Source: CAZPMO01 sp964587515 (GTDB taxonomy: Bacteria > Pseudomonadota > Alphaproteobacteria > MPNO01). Taken from it: a stretch of 16,153 bases of DNA. The position numbers were made by a program, and so were the translations under genes. Positions 6,379 to 11,604 of the stretch are shown here, one piece after another. The notes below the pieces were generated by a model, which was given only the letters and a program-made list of their open reading frames with translations, was not told where the DNA came from and made no database searches. The stretch is from contig CAZPMO010000109.1 in the NCBI GenBank assembly GCA_964587515.1, positions 1 through 16,153 of the forward strand, written 5' to 3'. Position 1 is the stretch's first letter; each line of letters starts with the position of its first letter.

Positions 6379-6398
6379 TTTCAAAGTGCTCTACTACC
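6379..6398 (-). repeat. Right terminal inverted repeat of the transposon
   Basis: Read on the minus strand this is GGTAGTAGAGCACTTTGAAA, 18 of 20 identical to the left end. Its outermost base supplies the G of the TAG stop codon of the neighbouring VanZ-like gene. Confidence 0.92.
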
Positions 6399-6976
6399 TA
6401 ACGAAACGTCCAGCCGGTCGCCTGTGCGAGCGCCAGATAAAGCGGTGCGGTGACGATCAGCAGGGAAGCGAAGATGGCGGCGTATCCGATGCCGCGGACG
6501 CGCGCTCGGCGCCCATCCATGGGACCGGCGCCCATCGCGGCGAGCGCGCCGGCCACCGCGCCGCAGGCGTTCGCCGCCATATCCCAGAGGCCGAAGCTGC
6601 GCTCAGGATGCAGCCCCTGGATCATCTCGTCATGGACACCCATCAGGGACGCGATTAGCGCGGCGAAGGCGGCGCGCCCCCATCCGTCAAGCCGTCCGGC
6701 GAGACCCCGCCAGATCAACCACGCGACCAGAACATATTCGCCGACATGGATGCGCTTGGCGGGAAACTGGGGATCGGTCATCAGCAGGCCGAGAACCGCG
6801 ACCACGACCGCCGCGCCGATCAGCGCGATCCGCCGGACGCGCCGGTCGCGTCGCCTCAAGGTGAGCGCCACCAGGATGCCGAGCGCGGCGCAGGCGGCAA
6901 GTACCGGGGCGATCGTGGCGCCGCCGGGGCCCGCCACGCGCCCGACCAGCCGCCAAAGCGGCAGGCTGTTGACCAT
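6398..6976 (-). CDS. VanZ-like family membrane protein
   Basis: A 192-aa hydrophobic protein with about four to five membrane segments. The VanZ-like core is visible: KRIHVGEYVLVAWLIWRGL near residue 75, then LIASLMGVHDEMIQGLHPERSFGLWDMAANACGA-type sequence around 108-140 (DE-x-x-Q, P-x-R, D-x-x-x-N and G residues typical of the family). The function of most VanZ-like proteins is unknown; VanZ itself gives low-level teicoplanin resistance. The ATG at 6976 has no clear ribosome-binding site. The frame continues upstream through a further hydrophobic stretch (LIYYIAAAALVAA) to a CTG at 7015 that overlaps the VOC stop as CTGA, so the true start may be there. The transposon sits exactly at its stop codon without changing the protein. 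Confidence 0.72.
   Translation of the reverse strand: MVNSLPLWRLVGRVAGPGGATIAPVLAACAALGILVALTLRRRDRRVRRIALIGAAVVVAVLGLLMTDPQFPAKRIHVGEYVLVAWLIWRGLAGRLDGWGRAAFAALIASLMGVHDEMIQGLHPERSFGLWDMAANACGAVAGALAAMGAGPMDGRRARVRGIGYAAIFASLLIVTAPLYLALAQATGWTFR
6399..6406. repeat. Right target-site duplication of the IS1-like transposon
   Basis: TAACGAAA, identical to 3446-3453. The neighbouring C is also shared (3445 and 6398), so a 9-bp reading is possible, but the symmetric ends favour 8 bp. Confidence 0.9.
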
Positions 6977-7011
6977 CGCCGCGACCAGCGCCGCGGCTGC
7001 GATATAGTAGA

Positions 7012-7962
7012 TCAGCGCCCGGCGTTCGCCGCCATGGACGGCCGTTTCTTGCCGTCATTGGCCACCCCGACGCCGTCGACCACATGCCATTCGGAGAAAC
7101 GGTTGATGCGATAGGCGTGCGGCTTCCAGTCCTCGGTGACGTAATCGGAATCGCAGAAATACTCGACCGCGCCGCCGCAGGGGCTCTTGAAGTACCAGAA
7201 ATAGGCCGACGAAATCGGGTGCCGGCCGGGACCGACCTCGATGTCCCAGCCGCATTTGTCGAAATGCATGCCGCCGCCGAACACCTCGTGGATATCGCGC
7301 ACCTCGAAGGCGATGTGGTGAAATTCGGGCGCGCCGTCGGGCCGGTTGATGAAGAACATGTTGTGGTGATCGCTTTCGGCGGCGTAGCGCAGGAACACCC
7401 CGGCGCCGCCGGCGTAGCGGTCCGACAGGAAGAAGCCGAGCCGCTTGGTGTAGAACTTCTCGGTCGCTTTCAGGTCGGGCACGATGAACACGATATGCCC
7501 CATGCGCAGCGGGCTGGCGCGATCGTAAAACGTGCTGACCTCGTTGATGCGTTCGCGGTTGCCGGGCGTGTTGACGCCGGCGCGGGACGGTTTCAGCGAG
7601 CGTTTGTGATTCCAGACCCGGAACCCGATGCCGAGACCACTGGGGTCGGTGGTATGGATGGTACCTTCCTTGTCGATCCTGAGGTCGTGGTCGCGGCCCA
7701 GTTCGCGCGCGATCTGGTCGAGATGCTTCTTCGACGACACGCCCCAGATCACCTCGCGGAAACACATGCCCGGCGTGGCCGGCGCGGGCAGGTCTTTCGC
7801 ACCTTCCGGACGCAGCACGATCTGGCTGCCAATCTCGGTCGCGAACACCGCGCCCGATTTGGTGTCCTTGATCTTCTTCAATCCCCAGTCGGAGAAGAAG
7901 CGCTTGCTGGTCTTCATATCCGGCGCCGCGAAGACGACGGTGTCGATTCCGATGAAACTCAT
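7012..7962 (-). CDS. Two-domain VOC superfamily protein, extradiol dioxygenase-like
   Basis: A 316-aa protein with two vicinal-oxygen-chelate modules. Domain 1 (about 1-120) starts FIGIDTVVFAAPDM and has no metal ligands at the usual points. Domain 2 (about 150-290) shows the type I extradiol dioxygenase Fe ligand set: His in MGHIVFIVPDL, His in FHHIAFEVRD and Glu in GGAVEYFCD, with a His/Tyr-containing segment between. Catechol 2,3-dioxygenase-type enzymes open catecholic rings next to the hydroxyls. The start ATG has AAAGGA 9 bp upstream; the frame extends further upstream, but without support. The gene diverges from the flavin monooxygenase at 8102, which fits a hydroxylase plus ring-cleaving pair. 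It is followed at once by the VanZ-like gene. A non-dioxygenase VOC activity remains possible. Confidence 0.85.
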   Translation of the reverse strand: MSFIGIDTVVFAAPDMKTSKRFFSDWGLKKIKDTKSGAVFATEIGSQIVLRPEGAKDLPAPATPGMCFREVIWGVSSKKHLDQIARELGRDHDLRIDKEGTIHTTDPSGLGIGFRVWNHKRSLKPSRAGVNTPGNRERINEVSTFYDRASPLRMGHIVFIVPDLKATEKFYTKRLGFFLSDRYAGGAGVFLRYAAESDHHNMFFINRPDGAPEFHHIAFEVRDIHEVFGGGMHFDKCGWDIEVGPGRHPISSAYFWYFKSPCGGAVEYFCDSDYVTEDWKPHAYRINRFSEWHVVDGVGVANDGKKRPSMAANAGR

Positions 7963-7998
7963 GACCGGTCCTTTTCGTTTCCTGCCGCCCGCAGTATG

Positions 7999-8071
7999 AA
8001 ATTTGGACACCGGCCTGCCAAGCGATTTTCGCGGTCCAACAACCCGGTCCGACACGATAAGATGGTCCAAA
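7999..8071. promoter_or_regulatory. Divergent promoter region with repeated GGTCC(A/G)A boxes
   Basis: The 139 bp between the dioxygenase-like and monooxygenase genes holds three direct GGTCC(A/G)A copies (8033-8039, 8046-8052, 8064-8070) and one inverted copy TTGGAC (8003-8008). This is the sort of arrangement bound by a transcriptional regulator controlling both directions. No regulator gene is adjacent, and clear -35/-10 pairs are not evident. Confidence 0.35.
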
Positions 8072-8101
8072 CGTCCGGCCCCGAAAGAAGGGAATGACGG
8101 G

Positions 8102-9283
8102 ATGGCGACATCCGGAGAGACTGAAAAGCACGCGATGCTGGCGCGGGCGCGCGACATGGTCCCTATGCTGCGCGAACGCGCCGCCGAGGCCGAACGGCTG
8201 CGCCGGATGCCGGACGAAACGGTCGAGGCGTTTCGCCAGGCCGGCTTCTACCGCGCGCTTCAGCCCAAGCGATACGGCGGCTACGAGTTCGATTACGGGG
8301 CCCAGACCGAGCTCGCCATCGCGCTGGGTCCGGGCTGCGCCTCCAGCGCCTGGGACGCCTCGATTACCGCCTGCCATTCCTGGCTGATCGGCATGTTTCC
8401 GGCGGAGACCCAGGACGAGGTGTGGGGCGATGATCCGGAGAATATGATTTCGACCTCTTTCCTGGCCTTGGAGGCACGCGCGACGCGCGCGGGCGACGGG
8501 ATCAGGCTCGGCGGCCGCTGGGGGTTTTCCAGCGGTATCGGCCATTGCGCCTGGGCCATTCTGGCATTCGCCATCGAAGACGGCGACGGCCCGCCCGATC
8601 CCATGCTGGCGCTTCTGCCGCTGAGCGATTGCGACGTGCTCGACACCTGGGACGTAACGGGACTGACCGGCACCGGCAGCAACGATATCGCGGTGGACGA
8701 CGTGATTGTACCGGCCCATCGCGTGCTGCGGGTGATGGAGTTGCGCGGCGACCCCACGCCGGGCAGCGCGGTCAATCCCAACTACAATTATCACCTGCCG
8801 ATGCACGGGGTGTTCTCGTTCAACATCATCGGAACCGCGATCGGCGCGGCGCGCGGCGCGATCGAGACCGTGATCGCGGAGATGGGCGCGCGCGCCCCGG
8901 TGACCCAGGCGCGCCTGGCCGGGCTGCAAAGCGTCCATCTCAGGCTCGGCGAGGCGCTGGGCGCGGTCGACGCGGCCGAAGCGCTGGTGCTGCGCAACCT
9001 CGATGAAATTCACAGGCTGGGCCGTGACGGCGTGATGCCGGACATCGGCGCGCGCACCCGCTATCGCACCGATAACGGCTTCGCGGCGCGGCTTTGCGTC
9101 CAGGCCATCGACGCCATTTACCCATTAACCGGCGGCCGCGGCATCGCGTCCGGCGATCCCACCAACCGCGCCTGGCGAGATATCCACGCGGTCGCCCACC
9201 ACATCGCGCTGAGCTGGGACGTGCAGGGACATCTGTACGGCGCAACCTCGCTCGGCCTTCCCTGTCCCGACCCGAAGATCTGA
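8102..9283 (+). CDS. Acyl-CoA dehydrogenase-fold flavin-dependent monooxygenase (group D)
   Basis: A 393-aa protein of the acyl-CoA dehydrogenase fold that resembles reduced-flavin-dependent two-component monooxygenases (HpaB-C2/HsaA/DszC type) rather than a dehydrogenase. Markers are the N-terminal helix with RMPDETVEAFRQAGFYRALQP (35-55), the phrase LGGRWGFSSGIGHCAW (136-151), and TGLTGTGSNDIAVDDVIVP (186-204), all typical of that group. The catalytic Glu of true acyl-CoA dehydrogenases is not evident. These enzymes hydroxylate aromatic or heteroaromatic substrates with FADH2/FMNH2 and O2, and need a separate flavin reductase, which is not in this window. The ATG follows an AAGGGAA site; an upstream extension to 8003 lacks family similarity. 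It is followed after 2 bp by the deacetylase-family gene, forming an operon. Confidence 0.85.
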   Translation: MATSGETEKHAMLARARDMVPMLRERAAEAERLRRMPDETVEAFRQAGFYRALQPKRYGGYEFDYGAQTELAIALGPGCASSAWDASITACHSWLIGMFPAETQDEVWGDDPENMISTSFLALEARATRAGDGIRLGGRWGFSSGIGHCAWAILAFAIEDGDGPPDPMLALLPLSDCDVLDTWDVTGLTGTGSNDIAVDDVIVPAHRVLRVMELRGDPTPGSAVNPNYNYHLPMHGVFSFNIIGTAIGAARGAIETVIAEMGARAPVTQARLAGLQSVHLRLGEALGAVDAAEALVLRNLDEIHRLGRDGVMPDIGARTRYRTDNGFAARLCVQAIDAIYPLTGGRGIASGDPTNRAWRDIHAVAHHIALSWDVQGHLYGATSLGLPCPDPKI

Positions 9284-9285
9284 TC

Positions 9286-10152
9286 ATGAGCAATCCCCGC
9301 ATTCCCTATCAACTTTCCAGCGACCGGCCGCCGCTTTCCCCGCCCGGCGGCAAGAAACTGATCGTTCACCTGGTGGTCAATGTCGAGCACTGGCAGTTCG
9401 ACCAGCCCATGCCGCGCAAGATGCTGCCCGGCCCGCACGGCGTCGACGCGGTGCCGGACGTGCCCAACTTCGCGTGGGCGGAATACGGCATGCGCATGGG
9501 CATGCCCCGGCTGCTGGCCTTGTTCGCCGAGCGCGGCGTGCCGGCGAGCTGCAGCTTCAACGCCGGCGTGATCGACGCTTATCCCGATTGCGCGGCGGCG
9601 ATCCGCGACGCGGGCTGGGAATTCATCGGCCACGGCATCCACCAGCGCGCCATTCAGGGCGAGGCCGGCGAAGCGGAGATGATCAACCTCGCGCTGGAAA
9701 AGATTGAGACCTTCACCGGAACGCGGCCGCGCGGCTGGCTCGGTCCGGGACTGCGCGAATCCTTCGACACGCCGGATATTCTGAAGGAAGCCGGAATAGA
9801 TTTCATATTCGATTGGGTGCTCGACGATCTGCCCTGCTGGATGACCACCAAGCACGGGCCGATGATCGCGATGCCCTATACGCTGGAGCTTAACGACAGC
9901 CCGATATACGCGGTCGAGAAACACGCCTCGCCGGAAATTCATCGCCGGCTGGTCGACACGCTGGAATGTTTCGAGGCGGAACTGCCGACGCAGCCGCGCG
10001 TGCTCACCCTCGGGCTACACCCGCATCTGATCGCGGTGCCGCACCGCATCGTCTATCTCCAGCGGATGCTGGATATTCTGCAAGCCCGCGACGACACCGT
10101 GTTCCTGACCGGCAGCGCCATCGCCGACTGGTTCGCGGCGGCGGACGGCTGA
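9286..10152 (+). CDS. NodB-like polysaccharide deacetylase family protein (PuuE-like)
   Basis: A 288-aa protein of the polysaccharide deacetylase/NodB superfamily, closest in layout to the PuuE allantoinase-like branch that hydrolyses small amides. Landmarks are the first strand LIVHLVVNVEHWQF (25-38) in place of the classical TFDDG, RLLALFAERGVPASCSFNAG (75-94), the metal-site region GWEFIGHGIHQR (110-121), GTRPRGWLGPGLRES (145-159) and the C-terminal TLGLHPHLIAVPHRI (241-255). The start ATG is two bases after the TGA of the monooxygenase gene, so translation is coupled. Operon position suggests it processes a nitrogen-containing or acylated compound in the same pathway. There is no signal peptide, so it is cytoplasmic, unlike cell-wall deacetylases. 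The precise substrate is unknown. Confidence 0.83.
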   Translation: MSNPRIPYQLSSDRPPLSPPGGKKLIVHLVVNVEHWQFDQPMPRKMLPGPHGVDAVPDVPNFAWAEYGMRMGMPRLLALFAERGVPASCSFNAGVIDAYPDCAAAIRDAGWEFIGHGIHQRAIQGEAGEAEMINLALEKIETFTGTRPRGWLGPGLRESFDTPDILKEAGIDFIFDWVLDDLPCWMTTKHGPMIAMPYTLELNDSPIYAVEKHASPEIHRRLVDTLECFEAELPTQPRVLTLGLHPHLIAVPHRIVYLQRMLDILQARDDTVFLTGSAIADWFAAADG

Positions 10153-10171
10153 CGGGAAAGCGGAGAATCGC

Positions 10172-10191
10172 GGCGCGGTTGCAGCCGCGCC
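10172..10191 (+). other. GC-rich hairpin between the deacetylase and MFS genes
   Basis: GGCGCGG-TTGCAG-CCGCGCC forms a perfect 7-bp stem with a 6-nt loop in the 60-bp gap. No T tract follows, so it is not a standard terminator; it may be a pause or partial processing site. Confidence 0.35.
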
Positions 10192-10212
10192 ACCGCGTGC
10201 TATCGTCCGCCG

Positions 10213-11601
10213 ATGTTTGGTCCGCTCCGTGAAAACCGGACATACCGGCGGCTGTTCCTCGCCCAGGTGACCGCGCTCGGCGGCACCGGGTTGTCAACGG
10301 TCGCGCTCGCCTTGCTGGCATACGACCTCGCGGGGCCGAACGCCGGCGCGGTTCTCGGCACGGCGCTGGCCCTGAAGATGATCGCCTATGTCTTCATCGC
10401 CCCGGTGACCGGCGGCATCGTCCACCGCCTGCCCCGGCGCGCCGTCCTGATCGGGCTGGATATCGCGCGCGCCGGGCTGGTTCTGTGCCTCGTGCTGGTC
10501 GATCAGATCTGGCAGATCTATGCGCTGATCTTCCTGATCAACGCGTGCTCGGCGGGGTTCACGCCGACCTTCCAGGCCACCATCCCCGACATATTGCCCG
10601 ACGAACGCGACTACACCCGCGCTTTGTCGTTGTCGCGCCTCGCCTATGACCTGGAAAATCTTCTCAGCCCTACCGTCGCAGCCCTGGCGCTGATGGTGGT
10701 GGGTTTCGATGTTCTGTTCGCCGCAAACGGCTTCGCCTTCCTCGTCTCGGCCGCTTTGGTGATGTCCGTCCGACTGCCCGCCTCCGCCCCGACGAGCCGC
10801 GCCGGCGGCGCCTGGTCGACCCTCACCTTCGGTATCCGCGCCTATCTGGCCACCCCCCGGCTGCGCGGGCTGCTGTGCCTGTCGCTGGCGGTCGCGGCGT
10901 CGGGGGCGATGGTGATCGTGAACACGGTGGTCTACGTCCAGGGAACGCTGGGCGGCAGCGCGACCGAAACCGCGCTGGCGTTCGCGGCCGCCGGCGGCGG
11001 GTCGATGGCTGTCGCGCTGGCCCTGCCGCGCCTCCTGGAGCGCAAAGAAGACCGGCCGGTCATGCTGATGGGAGGATTCTTGCTCGCCGTCGGGCTCGGG
11101 CTCGGGCTCGCCCGGCCGGACCTGTTCGGTCTCCTCGCCATATGGGTTCTGCTGGGCGCCGGATCGTCGCTCATCCAGACGCCGGCGGGGCGTCTGCTGC
11201 GGCGTTCGTCGCGCGATGAGGATCGCCCGGCGTTTTATTCGGCCCAGTTCGCGCTGTCACACGCCTGCTGGCTGATCTGCTATCCGCTGGCCGGCTGGCT
11301 GGGCGCAACCCATGGGCTGGCGGCGTCGTTCGCGGCCATGGCCGGTCTGGTCATCGTCGGCGCGGCGGGGGCGTGGTGCCTGTGGCCGGCGGGTGAGCAT
11401 CGGGAGCTCGATCACCAACACCATGCGATGGACCACGAACATCTGCACACCCACGATGATTTGCATCACCAGCACGATCATGAGGGCTGGGAAGGCCCCG
11501 AGCCGCACCGGCATCCGCACCGTCACGCCGTCCATCGTCACCGCCATCCATTCCTGATCGACGATCACCATCCGAGCTGGCCCGTCGCTGGCCGGAACTG
11601 A
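10213..11601 (+). CDS. MFS transporter with a long histidine-rich C-terminal tail
   Basis: A 462-aa major facilitator protein with about 12 membrane helices (residues 1-390). It begins FGPLRENRTYRRLFLAQ and has the MFS loop 2-3 region GGIVHRLPRRAVLIGLD, fitting the MFS_1/MFS_3 exporter layout. The last 70 residues (393-462) are soluble and contain 21 histidines, in runs such as DHQHHAMDHEHLHTH, DDLHHQHDHE and HRHPHRHAVHRHRH. Histidine-rich tails on MFS exporters are known from the nickel-resistance protein NreB and suggest binding or sensing of Ni, Co or Zn. The gene lies 60 bp after the deacetylase gene on the same strand and may be co-transcribed. Its stop is only 3 bp from that of the convergent sensor kinase. 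Metal export is inferred from the tail; aromatic-compound export is an alternative. Confidence 0.85.
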   Translation: MFGPLRENRTYRRLFLAQVTALGGTGLSTVALALLAYDLAGPNAGAVLGTALALKMIAYVFIAPVTGGIVHRLPRRAVLIGLDIARAGLVLCLVLVDQIWQIYALIFLINACSAGFTPTFQATIPDILPDERDYTRALSLSRLAYDLENLLSPTVAALALMVVGFDVLFAANGFAFLVSAALVMSVRLPASAPTSRAGGAWSTLTFGIRAYLATPRLRGLLCLSLAVAASGAMVIVNTVVYVQGTLGGSATETALAFAAAGGGSMAVALALPRLLERKEDRPVMLMGGFLLAVGLGLGLARPDLFGLLAIWVLLGAGSSLIQTPAGRLLRRSSRDEDRPAFYSAQFALSHACWLICYPLAGWLGATHGLAASFAAMAGLVIVGAAGAWCLWPAGEHRELDHQHHAMDHEHLHTHDDLHHQHDHEGWEGPEPHRHPHRHAVHRHRHPFLIDDHHPSWPVAGRN

Positions 11602-11604
11602 GAT

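Larger units (their letters stand above)
3454..6398. mobile_element. IS1-family-like transposon with passenger genes, complete and bounded
   Basis: This 2,945-bp element is defined from the sequence itself. The left end GGTAGTGGGGCACTTTGAAA and the reverse complement of the right end, GGTAGTAGAGCACTTTGAAA, agree at 18 of 20 positions, and both are flanked by the same 8-bp direct repeat TAACGAAA. Inside are an IS1-like DDE transposase (minus strand, stop directly against the left end) and three non-transposition genes on the right: HTH-ImmA/IrrE, a 163-aa unknown, and a small basic protein facing leftward. Base composition and codon use in the element look clearly less GC-rich than the flanking genes. 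Simple IS1 elements are under 1 kb, but longer cargo-bearing members of the family are known. Matching ends, an intact transposase and a perfect target duplication suggest a fairly recent insertion. Confidence 0.92.

Noticed and set aside
7055..9013. A 652-aa open frame on the minus strand across the VOC and monooxygenase genes
   Set aside because: It is the antisense and out-of-frame shadow of two well-supported genes. Its Arg/His/Pro-rich composition has no domain pattern, and it would overlap both.
10172..10191. Rho-independent terminator between the deacetylase and MFS genes
   Set aside because: The stem is good, but no T tract follows on the plus strand, so it is listed only as a hairpin.
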